The notes under the pieces are model-generated. The model made no database searches. It worked only from the letters and a program-made list of their open reading frames with translations, and had not been told where the DNA came from. A DNA stretch of 64,000 nucleotides, from assembly GCA_002238965.1 (NCBI GenBank), contig MPNJ01000014.1, positions 1-64,000 on the forward strand, written 5' to 3'. Made by a program: the position numbers and the translations under genes. The DNA comes from Nitrospinae bacterium bin107 (GTDB taxonomy: Bacteria; UBA8248). Of this stretch, positions 1-9,136 are shown piece by piece (the stretch's first letter is position 1; every line of letters starts with the position of its first letter).

Positions 1-291
1 GTACGGAATTTTAGGGGGGGCGGCTGGAAACGTGGCTCAAGGCGGAACTGTGACCCCACCCTGCAACCGAAAGGGCAGGGCTGGAAACCCTCCGCCTAAA
101 GGTGCGCGCGCCAGTGCTCTACCCGACAATATGTACATACCCGCGTTTTGTGACGTAGGGGCGGCCCCCCGTGGCCGCCCGCATCGAAGATGCCTACCCC
201 CGTGGTTGTCCCGCATCAGGACAGGCACGGGGGCCTGTCCCTACGGTGGACAATTCCGAGCGAGAAGGGGTTTCCTGGAGGAGGCGGGCTG
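1..291. repeat. Upstream intergenic DNA with hairpin repeat
   Basis: No convincing gene is visible here. Positions 219-240 hold a palindrome (GGACAGGCAC, GGG, then GCCTGTCC) that recurs in other intergenic regions of the window, for example at 10090 and 39413. The open frames crossing this stretch are short and lack ribosome binding sites. An ATPase partner of the following permease would be expected upstream and is not in this stretch. Confidence 0.6.
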
Positions 292-2886
292 ATGAGCGTC
301 ACCGTCTCCCTCTTGCGCCTTCTCGCCTGGCGGCGTCTCAAGGAAGAGCCGTTTCGCCTGGCTCTCACGCTTGTGGGCGTGGCTCTGGGCGTAGCCGTCT
401 TTCTCGCCGTCAAGATGGCGAACGAAACCTCCACCCGGGCGTTTGAAAACAGTCTGGTGGCCATTTCCGGCAAGACGCAACTGGAAGTTTCCGCGGGCGG
501 TCTGGGCCTGGATGAGAATCTCATCTTGAGGCTCCAGGCGATGAAGGAAGTGAAAAGAGCGACGCCCGTCATCCAGCAGCACGTTTGGGTGAGAAAGGCG
601 GACGGTACCGATGCGAGGTGGCGGCGCGGCGCGCCGTCGCAAGGACGCGCCGTCCTGGCCCTGGGACTCGACTTGCTGGGGGATAATGATTTCAGGGGTT
701 ATGAGTTCGAAAATAAGTATTCGCGCGAGGAAGTTCTCTCGCGCATCGCCGACCCGCAGGGCCTGTTCATCGCCGGGGGAGCAGCCGAAGCGCTGGGCGT
801 CGGGGCAGGCGATTTCGTGGATATCGAGGCCGCGCGGAGAATGCGCTTTCGCGTCCGGGGCGTCCTGAAGCCGGAGGGCATGGCGAAGTCGATGGACGGG
901 CGCCTCCTCATCCTGGATATCGGCGTTGCGCAGGAGGTGTTCGAGCGTTTTGGGCGTCTGGACAGGATCGATCTGATTCTCGAGGATGGAGGCGAAATCG
1001 AATCGATCCACGAGAGAATCCAGAGCTTTCTCCCGCCCGGCGCGGTCGTCGAGCGGCCCGCCCGGCGCGGACGCGACGTGGAAAAGATGCTGGCGTCGTT
1101 CCAGCTCAATCTCACGGTGCTGAGCGTCATCGCGCTCCTGGTGGGCTGTTTTCTGATCTACAACACGATGTCGGCATCCGTATTACGGAGAAGAGGTGAA
1201 ATCGCCACCCTTCGCTCACTGGGTATGACTTCGAGAGGAATCGTCTCCCTCTACGGCGCGGAGGCGCTTAGCATCGGCCTGGCCGGCTCTTGCCTGGGAG
1301 TTGCGATGGGGACGTTCATGGCCCAGGGAGCGCTTTCGTTCATCTCCCAAACGATACGGAACCTCTACGCATTTCTGGAGGTGCGCCATGTCCCCTTGGG
1401 GCCGGAGACGCTTCTCTGGGGATTCGGCGTGGGCTTGGGCGTTTCTCTCGTTTCGGGTCTTTTCCCGGCAATAGCGGCTTCGCGGCAAAGTCCCCGCCAG
1501 GGAGTCGTGGATAAGCGCGGAAAAGTGGAAGTGCGTCCGAAGATTATCGCTATCCTGGTTGGGAGCGCCCTGCTCACTGCCCTCATCGCCTACTGGCTGA
1601 ACCTGGAGGCCCTGACGCGAGGAACTCCTCTGCCTGGCTATCTATCGGCGGCGGCGGTCATTCTGGCCACCGCGCTTTTCAGCCTGCCGGTCGTTTTGTG
1701 CGGCTCGGTCCTCGTCCGGCGAGTTTCGTGTGGCGCCTTGAACGCTTGGCTCGCCGCGCACGGTCTGGGCAGGCACCCGCACCGAAATGCGGTCACGCTG
1801 TCTTCATTGGCGATCGCCGTGGCCATGCTGGTGAGCCTCATCATCATGATCGAGAGCTTCCGCGCCACGGTGGAAGTCTGGACGCATCAGACGCTGAGAG
1901 CGGATTTCTACGCAGCGCCCGCTTCGCGTTTCATCAAGGGGTCTAAGGCGAGCATTTCAGAAGACGCGATCCAGGCCATCGGCGGCGTTTCAGGCGTCGC
2001 GGCGGTAGGTGGCTTCCGGGCCGTTCTCCTGCCCTGGCGCGGGGAGCGCATCACGCTTGCGGGCGGTGATTTTCGCATCGAGGCCGAAAGGGGCAGGCGG
2101 CTGTTTTTAGAGGGCGATTCGAAAGAAACGATCACGAGGGCGAGGACGCGCGGCGAGGCAATCGTTACGGAGACTTTCTCGAACCTCTACGGCGTGAAGA
2201 AAGGAGACCTCCTGCGCCTCCCGGCTCCGGGGGGCGAGGTCGCGGTGCGTGTGGCGGGCGTGTATTACGACTACACTACGGACGGCGGCTTCGTCGTGGT
2301 GGATCGCGAATTCCTGAAAAAACACTGGCGAGATGATCGCTTAAGCGCCCTTGCGATTTATCTCACGGAAGATGCGCGACCGGAACAGGTTCGCAAATCG
2401 CTCGAAAAAGTTCTCGACCCCACCATGGTACTGATCTCCAACCGCGGTCTCAAAAAACGCGTATCGAGCATATTCGATCAGACGTTCGCCATCACGTATG
2501 CGCTGGAGTTCATCGTCGTCGTGGTAGCTCTTCTCGGCGTGGCGACGGGTTTGAGTTCCAACATCCTGGAGCGCGTGCATGAAATCGGCGCGCTGCGCGC
2601 CATGGGGTTCAACCGCAAGGGAATCGTATCCGCCATCATGGGAGAGGCGGTCATTATTGGGGTTCTCTCCGTGCTCGTTGGTCTCGCGTCCGGCGTGTGC
2701 CTGGCGGCCATTTTGATCTTCGTCGTCAACAAGCTGAGTTTCGGCTGGACGATTCAGTATATTTTCGCCTGGAAGGGAATGACGGCGTATCTTCTCGTCG
2801 TGGTTCTCGCCTCTCTGGCCGCGAGCTGGCTCCCTGCGAGAGCCGCCGCGAGGATCCCGATTCGTGAGGCGTTGAGCGAAGAATGA
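292..2886 (+). CDS. FtsX/MacB-type ABC transporter permease
   Basis: Likely inner-membrane permease of an ABC transporter acting on lipids, lipoproteins or another periplasmic substrate. The 864-residue protein has one N-terminal membrane helix near residues 24-42 and a long periplasmic region. A first FtsX block of helices lies around residues 268-395 and contains LRSLGMTS. A hydrophobic middle follows at about 416-475, then a second periplasmic part, then a second FtsX block around 740-860 containing LRAMGFNR. This duplicated layout is known for large fused permeases of the family. The ATG at 292 is chosen because GGAGGAGG sits just upstream; a longer frame from 190 has no such site. It overlaps the next gene by four bases. 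No ATPase gene lies nearby. Substrate is unknown. Confidence 0.88.
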   Translation: MSVTVSLLRLLAWRRLKEEPFRLALTLVGVALGVAVFLAVKMANETSTRAFENSLVAISGKTQLEVSAGGLGLDENLILRLQAMKEVKRATPVIQQHVWVRKADGTDARWRRGAPSQGRAVLALGLDLLGDNDFRGYEFENKYSREEVLSRIADPQGLFIAGGAAEALGVGAGDFVDIEAARRMRFRVRGVLKPEGMAKSMDGRLLILDIGVAQEVFERFGRLDRIDLILEDGGEIESIHERIQSFLPPGAVVERPARRGRDVEKMLASFQLNLTVLSVIALLVGCFLIYNTMSASVLRRRGEIATLRSLGMTSRGIVSLYGAEALSIGLAGSCLGVAMGTFMAQGALSFISQTIRNLYAFLEVRHVPLGPETLLWGFGVGLGVSLVSGLFPAIAASRQSPRQGVVDKRGKVEVRPKIIAILVGSALLTALIAYWLNLEALTRGTPLPGYLSAAAVILATALFSLPVVLCGSVLVRRVSCGALNAWLAAHGLGRHPHRNAVTLSSLAIAVAMLVSLIIMIESFRATVEVWTHQTLRADFYAAPASRFIKGSKASISEDAIQAIGGVSGVAAVGGFRAVLLPWRGERITLAGGDFRIEAERGRRLFLEGDSKETITRARTRGEAIVTETFSNLYGVKKGDLLRLPAPGGEVAVRVAGVYYDYTTDGGFVVVDREFLKKHWRDDRLSALAIYLTEDARPEQVRKSLEKVLDPTMVLISNRGLKKRVSSIFDQTFAITYALEFIVVVVALLGVATGLSSNILERVHEIGALRAMGFNRKGIVSAIMGEAVIIGVLSVLVGLASGVCLAAILIFVVNKLSFGWTIQYIFAWKGMTAYLLVVVLASLAASWLPARAAARIPIREALSEE

Positions 2887-3995
2887 AAAAACTATTCACA
2901 GTTCTTCTGGCCGCCGTTTTCATACTGGGCGCTGTGCCTGCGCACCCTGCGAGTTGGCGGCAGGCGCTCCCCGGATATCACTATCAGTTCCCCAGAGACC
3001 ACGGCGCGCACGAGGCGTTTCGTACGGAGTGGTGGTATTTCTCGGGAAACCTGCAGGATTCAGAAGGCGGGAAATACCCCTTCATGCTCACGTTTTTCCG
3101 GGTGGGGCTTCGGCCCGGAGCGCCCCGCAAATCGAAGAGCCGCTGGGCGCTCAGGAATCTATATTTCGGGCATTTTTCGGTTCTGGACGCGAAGCGGGAG
3201 AAGCACCGGTTCGCCGAGCGAATCAGCCGGGGCGCTCTCGAGCAGGCGGGCGCGTCGGATAAGGGTCTCAAGGTATGGCTGCGCGACTGGCGCGCCGAAA
3301 GCACGGATGGAGATAGCTCCTCCTCGTTCCGGATAAGCGCGGCGGCGCCCGAGATGAAGCTGCGCCTCGATCTGAAGCCCGCGAAACCCCTCGTGATTCA
3401 CGGTGAGAACGGGGTGAGCCAGAAGGCGCCGGGTCCGGGGCGTGCATCTCACTATTATTCGTACACGCGGCTTCTCGCCTCGGGTGCTCTCGAAATCGAA
3501 GGGAGACGGCTCGATGTTCGGGGAACGGCGTGGATGGACCATGAGTTCGGCTCGAACCAGTTGACGAAAGATCAGGTGGGGTGGGACTGGCTGAGTCTCC
3601 AGTTGTCCGATGGCCGGGATTTGATGTTATATCTCATGAGGCGAAAAGACGGGAGCGTCGAGCCCACGAGCAGCGGCACGCTGGTTGCGGCGGATGGAAG
3701 CACGACGCATCTGCACCTCGGGGATTTCCGATTCAAGGGCACGGGCAGCTGGAAGAGCGAGCGAAGCGGCGGCGTATATCCCATGGGTTGGGAGGTCGAG
3801 GTTCCGGCGCACGGCCTTCGCTTGCGCGTGGAGCCCTATGCCCGCGCGCAGGAGATAGAATCTGCGGGCAGCACGGGGATCACCTATTGGGAAGGGGGCG
3901 TATTCGCAGAAAGCATTTCTGGCGATAAAAAGCTCTCGGGGGTGGGCTTTATCGAGATGACGGGGTACGCTCACGAGGGACGACCCAAATTCTAA
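2883..3995 (+). CDS. AttH/CrtC-family lipocalin-like exported protein
   Basis: Predicted exported protein of the AttH / carotenoid 1,2-hydratase superfamily. The first 23 residues form a typical signal peptide ending at AHPAS. The mature part carries the family signatures EWWYFSGNL near residue 49 and WMDHEFGSNQL near residue 218. The 370-residue length fits the family. It starts inside the stop codon of the permease gene (ATGA), so the two are translationally coupled. From established knowledge, AttH-type proteins are encoded beside FtsX-like permeases and are thought to act with them in the periplasm. No carotenoid genes are nearby, so a hydratase role is less likely than a transport-accessory role. 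Confidence 0.85.
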   Translation: MKKLFTVLLAAVFILGAVPAHPASWRQALPGYHYQFPRDHGAHEAFRTEWWYFSGNLQDSEGGKYPFMLTFFRVGLRPGAPRKSKSRWALRNLYFGHFSVLDAKREKHRFAERISRGALEQAGASDKGLKVWLRDWRAESTDGDSSSSFRISAAAPEMKLRLDLKPAKPLVIHGENGVSQKAPGPGRASHYYSYTRLLASGALEIEGRRLDVRGTAWMDHEFGSNQLTKDQVGWDWLSLQLSDGRDLMLYLMRRKDGSVEPTSSGTLVAADGSTTHLHLGDFRFKGTGSWKSERSGGVYPMGWEVEVPAHGLRLRVEPYARAQEIESAGSTGITYWEGGVFAESISGDKKLSGVGFIEMTGYAHEGRPKF

Positions 3996-4044
3996 CTTTC
4001 ATACTCCCCTCGGGGGGATGGCTTCGTATTTTTGGAGACGTGAG

Positions 4045-4941
4045 ATGGCGGAAAGCGCAATAATCGGAATCGTAGGACTGGGTCTCATGGGAACGGCCAT
4101 GAGCCAGAAGCTGATGGAAGAGGGGCACAGCGTGCGGGGGTTCGACATCGACGGGGGCAGGCTCGATGCGCTCGCCGCGAACGGAGGCACTCCCGCAAGT
4201 TCGGCGGCGGAGGCGGCGGAGGATGCGCAGTTCGTCATCATCTCCCTGCTCTACAGCCACGTCGTTCGCGAAACCTGCCTGGGCGACGGGGGAATCGCGA
4301 GCGTGGCGCGTGAGGGCCTCGTCATCATCGACACATCCACGTCGAGCCCCGATGATTCGGAGAAACTCGGGGCGGACCTACGCGAAAGGGGAATCGGCTT
4401 TCTCGATGCGAGCCTGAGCGGTTCGCGAAACCAGGTGCTCGAGGGGAAGATCGTCTCCGTCGTCGGGGGCGAGGATAGCGATTTCGAAGCGGCGGAGCCG
4501 ATCCTGGCGACATTCGCCCGCTCCATCCACCACATGGGGCCGAACGGGGCGGGCGCGCGGACGAAGCTCGTCATCAACCTCGTGCTGGGCCTGACGCGAC
4601 TGGCGCTCTCGGAGGGCCTCGTTCTGGGCATGAAGTCGGGCCTCGATATGGAACGCGTGCTCGAAGTGCTCAAGGACAGCGCGGCCTACAGCAAGGCCAT
4701 GGACCAGCGCGGCCCCCGGATGATTCACGCGGATTACGAGGAGCCCCTCTCGCGCATCAAGCAGCACCACAAGGACGTGCGGCTCATGCTGGAACAGGGC
4801 CAGAAGCTCGGCTCCCCCATGCTGCTCAGTTCGGTGCACCAGCAGGTGCTCCAGGCCGCCGAGCATGGCGGGCTCGCCGATGCGGACACGGCGGCCATCA
4901 TCGAGGTATTCAGGCGCATGGCGGGCATTCCCTCCCGCTAG
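4045..4941 (+). CDS. Beta-hydroxyacid dehydrogenase (HIBADH-like)
   Basis: Cytoplasmic NAD(P)-dependent dehydrogenase of the 3-hydroxyisobutyrate / 6-phosphogluconate dehydrogenase superfamily. It has the N-terminal Rossmann motif GIVGLGLMG, the substrate-loop region DASLSGSRNQ (family DAPVSGG) and the catalytic-lysine motif GAGARTKLVINLVLG. The C-terminal half is helical, and the 298-residue length is normal. The ATG at 4045 follows GGAGACGTGAG; an earlier in-frame ATG at 4018 lacks a ribosome site and would add residues before the Rossmann strand. The substrate cannot be read from sequence. It is followed after 36 bases by a rhodanese gene. Confidence 0.85.
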   Translation: MAESAIIGIVGLGLMGTAMSQKLMEEGHSVRGFDIDGGRLDALAANGGTPASSAAEAAEDAQFVIISLLYSHVVRETCLGDGGIASVAREGLVIIDTSTSSPDDSEKLGADLRERGIGFLDASLSGSRNQVLEGKIVSVVGGEDSDFEAAEPILATFARSIHHMGPNGAGARTKLVINLVLGLTRLALSEGLVLGMKSGLDMERVLEVLKDSAAYSKAMDQRGPRMIHADYEEPLSRIKQHHKDVRLMLEQGQKLGSPMLLSSVHQQVLQAAEHGGLADADTAAIIEVFRRMAGIPSR

Positions 4942-4977
4942 GCGTATGGCTCATACACACTGGAAGGACACGCAGAC

Positions 4978-6573
4978 ATGGTGAAAAGAATATCGCCGGT
5001 TGTACTCAAGGAATTGATGGAGAGTGACCGCGCGCACGCGGTGCTCGATGTGCGCGACCCGATGGAGTTTCACGAAAAACAGATTTTCATGACGACGAAC
5101 GCCCCGCGCGGCGAGGTGGAAATCCTTGCGGAGCGCCTCGTACCCGTGAAGTCGACGCCCGTGGTGTGCATGGACGAGGGCGGCCTCCGGGCGGAGCGCG
5201 TCGCCGCGCTTTTTGAGGAATGCGGCTATGCGGACGTCTCGGTGCTCGAAGGCGGCCTGGGCGCATGGGAGGCGCAGGGCTTCCCCACGGCTTCAGGCAC
5301 GAACGTGCCGAGCAAGGATTTCGGCGAGCGGATTCACGTGGAAAACGAGGTGCCCGAAATTACGGCCCGTGAGCTATACGATCTGATCGAGGGCGATACG
5401 CCTCCTCGCATATTCGATACGAGAACGGAGGTGGAATTCGAGCGCTTCTGCGTCCCCACGGGGCGGAGCCTGCCGGGAGGCGAACTCATCCTCCACGCAT
5501 GGGATCTGGACCAGGACAAGGAAACGCCTCTCATCATCAACTGCGCGGGCCGCACCCGCAGCATCATCGGCACGCAGGCGCTTCACCGCCTGGGCGTCAC
5601 GCACGCGCGCGCGCTCAAAAACGGCGGCATGGGCATCATCCTCGAGGGCTTGCAGCTCGAAGAGGGAAAACCGAGCGAGATTCCGGCGCCATCGGAGCAA
5701 AGCCGCGCCCACGGTGAGGTGCTCGGCGCGCAGGTTGCCGAAGAGGAGGGGATTCCCTTTGTATCGGTCGAAGAGCTTCGCGCGCTTCAGGCGGAAGCCG
5801 GCAGCTGCACGCTCTACGTGCTCGACGTGCGCCTGGCGCCCGAGTTTTCGGGAGGCCACATTCCGGGGGCCATCTCCATCCCCGGCGGCCAGGCGGCGCA
5901 ACGCACCGATGAGGTGGTCGCCGTGCGCGCGGGAAAAATCGTGACCTATTGCGACAAGAACGCGCGCGGCGTCATGGCGGCCTACTGGCTTCGCGAGATG
6001 GGGCTCGACGTCAGCGTGCTGCGCGGTGGCCTCACGGCGTGGCGCGAGGCCGATGGAGCGATTGAGAAGCCCAGCGAGGCGGCTTCGGGAGAAAGCCCGG
6101 CGGGGGCGGGGGAGGTTCTGCTTCTCGAACAAGCGCGCTCGCAAGCGCGCGCCTATTCGTCGGGGGAGGCGAGCGCCCGGAGGTTCGGCGCGATTCTGGA
6201 CGTGGATTTAAGCTCTTCCTACGAGAGGGGCCATCTGCCGGGTTCTCTCTGGGTGTCCAGGGGCCGGCTGGAAGAGCAGGCGCCCGAACGGGCAGGGAAC
6301 AAAAGAGCGCGGGTGATATGCGTCTGCGATGACGGGCGAAAATCCGCCCTGAGCGCGCTCGCCCTGCAAAGAATCGGATACCGCAGAGCGGGCTATCTCG
6401 AAGGGGGCAAGAAGGCCTGGCGAGAGGCGGGGTTTCCTCTCGAAACCGGACGCGAGGGTCTGGATGAACTTCCCAAGGACGTACAGCTCAAGCCTTACGA
6501 CATCGGACGCAGCGCGATGGAGGGCTATCTCACCTGGGAGGAGAACCTGGGCAAGAAATACGCCCGGAAGTAA
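4978..6573 (+). CDS. Four-domain rhodanese (sulfurtransferase-like)
   Basis: A 531-residue cytoplasmic protein made of four consecutive rhodanese domains, roughly residues 1-115, 120-230, 250-360 and 375-505. Each keeps a candidate active-site cysteine at the loop: CMDEGGL, CAGRTRS, CDKNARG and CDDGRKS. Each domain also shows the DVR/DTR-x-E or related strand and the GG-x-x-AW ending (GGLGAWEAQG, GGLTAWREAD, GGKKAWREAG). Most rhodaneses have one or two domains, often with only one cysteine, so four cysteine-bearing copies is unusual. GGAAGGA precedes the start. The likely role is transfer of sulfane sulfur; the sulfur donor and acceptor are unknown. Confidence 0.9.
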   Translation: MVKRISPVVLKELMESDRAHAVLDVRDPMEFHEKQIFMTTNAPRGEVEILAERLVPVKSTPVVCMDEGGLRAERVAALFEECGYADVSVLEGGLGAWEAQGFPTASGTNVPSKDFGERIHVENEVPEITARELYDLIEGDTPPRIFDTRTEVEFERFCVPTGRSLPGGELILHAWDLDQDKETPLIINCAGRTRSIIGTQALHRLGVTHARALKNGGMGIILEGLQLEEGKPSEIPAPSEQSRAHGEVLGAQVAEEEGIPFVSVEELRALQAEAGSCTLYVLDVRLAPEFSGGHIPGAISIPGGQAAQRTDEVVAVRAGKIVTYCDKNARGVMAAYWLREMGLDVSVLRGGLTAWREADGAIEKPSEAASGESPAGAGEVLLLEQARSQARAYSSGEASARRFGAILDVDLSSSYERGHLPGSLWVSRGRLEEQAPERAGNKRARVICVCDDGRKSALSALALQRIGYRRAGYLEGGKKAWREAGFPLETGREGLDELPKDVQLKPYDIGRSAMEGYLTWEENLGKKYARK

Positions 6574-6583
6574 CGGGCGGCGT

Positions 6584-7033
6584 CTATTCCGGCTGTGTGG
6601 GATTCGGCGACAGGCCCGGCCGCTGTTTTCTCGCGTTCAGCGAAGCGATGATCTCGTATTCGAGGCTTTCGTTGTAGGCGTTCACCTGCCTCGGGATTGT
6701 GAACAAATCCACGACCCACCAGGCGCCATAGACGAGCAGGGCGAGCAGGCTTAAACCGGCGGTCGCCCCGCCCGCCTCGGGATTCGATTCCGCCATGACG
6801 AAGCCGACCACGAAAACGAGGATCAATATCCACGGAGCGACGACGTAGAGGACGCCCGTCGCGATTCTGCCCAGATAGAACTTGTGCAGCCCCAGCCAAC
6901 TCAGAAAAAACCAGAGCGCGAATGTGACGCCCGTCGATTTCCGGCGGCGGTCGAGCTCGATGTTCAGTATGTGGAGTTCGCGCTCGTCCAGCCCGCTCTT
7001 GAGTGCGATGAGCCTCTCGCTCTGGTTCGCCAT
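6584..7033 (-). CDS. TM2 domain membrane protein
   Basis: Small membrane protein of 149 residues with a TM2 domain. The motif GLHKFYLGRIATG lies between two hydrophobic helices, followed by a third hydrophobic stretch and WWVVDLFTIP, which is typical of the family. The N-terminal 35 residues are charged and probably cytoplasmic. The start is set at the ATG that shares one base with the stop of the preceding gene (TGATG), so the pair is probably translationally coupled. TM2 proteins have no single established bacterial function. Confidence 0.8.
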   Translation of the reverse strand: MANQSERLIALKSGLDERELHILNIELDRRRKSTGVTFALWFFLSWLGLHKFYLGRIATGVLYVVAPWILILVFVVGFVMAESNPEAGGATAGLSLLALLVYGAWWVVDLFTIPRQVNAYNESLEYEIIASLNARKQRPGLSPNPTQPE

Positions 7034-7623
7034 CAGTCGCAGTTGTTGTGCCGGCGCCACATTTCCGCGTTGTGGCCCTTGGGGACGCTGGCGCAGGGGT
7101 CCGCCTTGGAATAGCCCCTGAGCGCGTTGTAGGTTTTTACCTGCTTCTCGGTGAGAATCTTGAGAGTCTCGATGTGCGCCGCCAGGTGGACGTAGCGCAA
7201 TTCCTTTTTCGTATCGGCGATGGCGCTCAAGGAGTCGCGCAGCAGCGCGTCGGTGATGGAACGGTTGCGGAAACCGCTCTCGAGATGCCGCTCCAGATCG
7301 ATCAGACGCTCGCCGTGAAGGATGGCCCGGCTCTTCATGCGCTGGTAAATTGCGTTGATGGCCGAGTGCTGGGTCTCGTCCAGGTCGATTTTATCCTTCA
7401 TCTCCAGAAGGTGGATCGGTCCGGGGACGCCGTTCAACTCCGCCGCCTTGGCCAGCCCCCAGCCGCCGCCGCGTCTGAGCTCGGCAATGTCCTCCGCCGA
7501 GAGGCTCTTGATCTCCCGGCCCTGCTGGCCGGCGTATTTCGAGTGGTGGGACGATGCGCCCTCGTTCGCCTCCGCGGCGAAAACGGGCGTAAGCAATGCG
7601 AGAATCAATAATACTCTTATCAT
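7033..7623 (-). CDS. Spy/CpxP-like periplasmic protein
   Basis: Predicted periplasmic helical protein of 196 residues. A signal peptide of about 17 residues ends at VFA-AEA. The mature part is rich in charged residues and contains LTEKQ near residue 160, matching the LTxxQ motif of Spy/CpxP and periplasmic metal-sensor proteins. The family knowledge suggests an extracytoplasmic chaperone or metal/stress sensor; the sequence alone does not decide between them. Two cysteines and several histidines near the C terminus (CASVPKGHNAEMWRRHNNC) could bind metal or form a disulfide. It is the first gene of a two-gene unit with the TM2 protein. Confidence 0.65.
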   Translation of the reverse strand: MIRVLLILALLTPVFAAEANEGASSHHSKYAGQQGREIKSLSAEDIAELRRGGGWGLAKAAELNGVPGPIHLLEMKDKIDLDETQHSAINAIYQRMKSRAILHGERLIDLERHLESGFRNRSITDALLRDSLSAIADTKKELRYVHLAAHIETLKILTEKQVKTYNALRGYSKADPCASVPKGHNAEMWRRHNNCD

Positions 7624-7698
7624 GCAAATCTCTCCTGGGACTCTATTTCGGCGGCATGTGTATGGCGATGGTTTTTCGCTTCCGGCGGCGTTTATGGA

Positions 7699-7983
7699 TC
7701 AGGCGTTGATGATGCCCGGTTCGTTGCGGCCGATGTCCCATCCCTTCGATTCCATGAAGTCCTTGAATCTTCCCCAGTCGAATTTGCCAGACTTATGGAA
7801 CTCGAGGATGGATTCGCGTGACAGGCGGGTCTTCATCCACTGGTAGAGCGGCTCTCCGAGCGTGTCGTGGTGCCGGGCGGCGAATTCCACCAGGGGAATA
7901 CCTTCCGGCTCGAGCATGATCCAGTAGCTGTTCCTGTATTTCTCCAGCTTCAGGTCTTCTTCCAAGGGCTTGGGTCCGGTCAT
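7699..7983 (-). CDS. Small hypothetical protein
   Basis: I do not recognise this 94-residue protein. It is soluble, tryptophan- and charge-rich (SYWIMLEPEG, FDWGRFKDFMESKGW) and looks like a compact alpha-helical cytoplasmic protein. A weak AGAGAA site lies just before the ATG. It stands alone, 75 bases upstream of the Spy-like gene on the same strand, and could share its transcript. The frame has a balanced residue composition and no real gene opposes it, which is why it is kept. Confidence 0.5.
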   Translation of the reverse strand: MTGPKPLEEDLKLEKYRNSYWIMLEPEGIPLVEFAARHHDTLGEPLYQWMKTRLSRESILEFHKSGKFDWGRFKDFMESKGWDIGRNEPGIINA

Positions 7984-8122
7984 TTCTCTATTCCGGGTCC
8001 TCGTGAACGAGAGTAGCGCGGTTCGTCGCCTCTGCCCATCCGCAATGCGCTCGCGCCCTGAAAATATACCAAGGCCACGGGCGCGATGGAAGGATGATGC
8101 AAAGGTTTGGCCCGGGAAATCC

Positions 8123-8773
8123 TCACTCCCATTTCCTGCGCATCATCTTGACGAGTTCTGTTCCCGATTCACCCGCGTCGAACCGTCGGGTGAACTCCTC
8201 CTCGATTTCCATGACGATCCGCGTTCGCTCGCGTATCGCTCGGATTTCGGCCTGCGGCACCACGGCCACGCCGTCCGCATCGGCGACGACGATGTCCCCC
8301 GGCGCGACCCGCACCCCGCAGCAGGTGACGGGGACGTCGCGCTCCGCCGCGACGAGGCGCCTGGAGTAGGGCAGGGGCCTCGCGCCGCAGCACCACACGG
8401 GCAGGCCCAGCTCCCTGATTTCCAGAACGTCGCGCGCCCGCCCGTCCGTGACGACGCCCGCCGCGCCGCGCCGGTGGATGACGCGCGCCCCGTTGGCTCC
8501 CAGAACGGCCATGTCGCTCGCTTCCGTCGCAAGCACGACGAACTTGCCCGGCTCCATCTCCTCGTGCGTCCCGTAGAGGCTCACGCGGGCGGGATTCACC
8601 TCCCCCCGGACGGGCTCGAAGCGCATGGTGGCCGCAGGGGCGGCGACGCGCTCCTCCGTGAAGGGCGTGAGCGGGGCGACGTCATTCATGATGAGGTCGA
8701 GTCCCAAGAATATCGAGGCGTCCGCAATGGCCGTCGTCGGCGCGCGGGAGAAGAATTCGAGAGCGTCTTCCAT
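8123..8773 (-). CDS. RraA-family protein (HMG aldolase-like)
   Basis: Member of the RraA / 4-hydroxy-4-methyl-2-oxoglutarate aldolase family. Diagnostic segments are GAAGVVTDGRARDV, where the G-x-x-TDG-x-x-RD motif holds the substrate-binding arginine and metal-binding aspartate, and GDIVVADADGVAVVP near the C terminus. The 216-residue length is usual. In metabolic settings such proteins are class II aldolases or oxaloacetate decarboxylases rather than RNase E regulators. The start at 8773 is preferred because GGAGAA precedes it; a second ATG four codons earlier at 8785 has no clear site. No partner gene is adjacent, so the substrate is open. Confidence 0.83.
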   Translation of the reverse strand: MEDALEFFSRAPTTAIADASIFLGLDLIMNDVAPLTPFTEERVAAPAATMRFEPVRGEVNPARVSLYGTHEEMEPGKFVVLATEASDMAVLGANGARVIHRRGAAGVVTDGRARDVLEIRELGLPVWCCGARPLPYSRRLVAAERDVPVTCCGVRVAPGDIVVADADGVAVVPQAEIRAIRERTRIVMEIEEEFTRRFDAGESGTELVKMMRRKWE

Positions 8774-8931
8774 GGGGTTCTCCATCGGATGAAAGGAGTG
8801 GGTGTAGATATTTCCTTAGGTTCGAGAAGTCTCCAGTTTGAAATTAAATATTCAATATAATAGAGTTATGTTGTACGAGCGTTCCAGAGGACCCAATCTA
8901 AATTTCAAGTCCTTCAGGAGTGCGTGGAAAA

Positions 8932-9102
8932 ATGACTGCTGTAATGATCGAAATCGCCGTTTTCGGAATCGCCATCTTGGTTTACATCTACAAGCTTGAT
9001 GGGCGTATATCGTCCCTAGAAGCATCTCTCGGTTCTCGAATATCACGTCTCGAAGGTATGTTTGAAGGCCTTCTGGCGGGACAAAAATTACATCAACCAT
9101 AG
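8932..9102 (+). CDS. Small single-pass membrane protein
   Basis: A 56-residue open frame with one N-terminal hydrophobic helix (IEIAVFGIAILVYIY). An amphipathic, probably coiled-coil segment follows, with the near-repeat SSLEASLGSRISRLEG. CAGGAG lies 11 bases before the ATG. Small proteins of this shape are easily missed, but random frames rarely give a helix followed by a heptad-like region. I see no similarity that indicates function. Alternative starts are a GTG at 8920 and an ATG at 8944. Confidence 0.45.
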   Translation: MTAVMIEIAVFGIAILVYIYKLDGRISSLEASLGSRISRLEGMFEGLLAGQKLHQP

Positions 9103-9136
9103 AGGTTTCGCGCGAAATTCCCGCACCCCCTAACGC

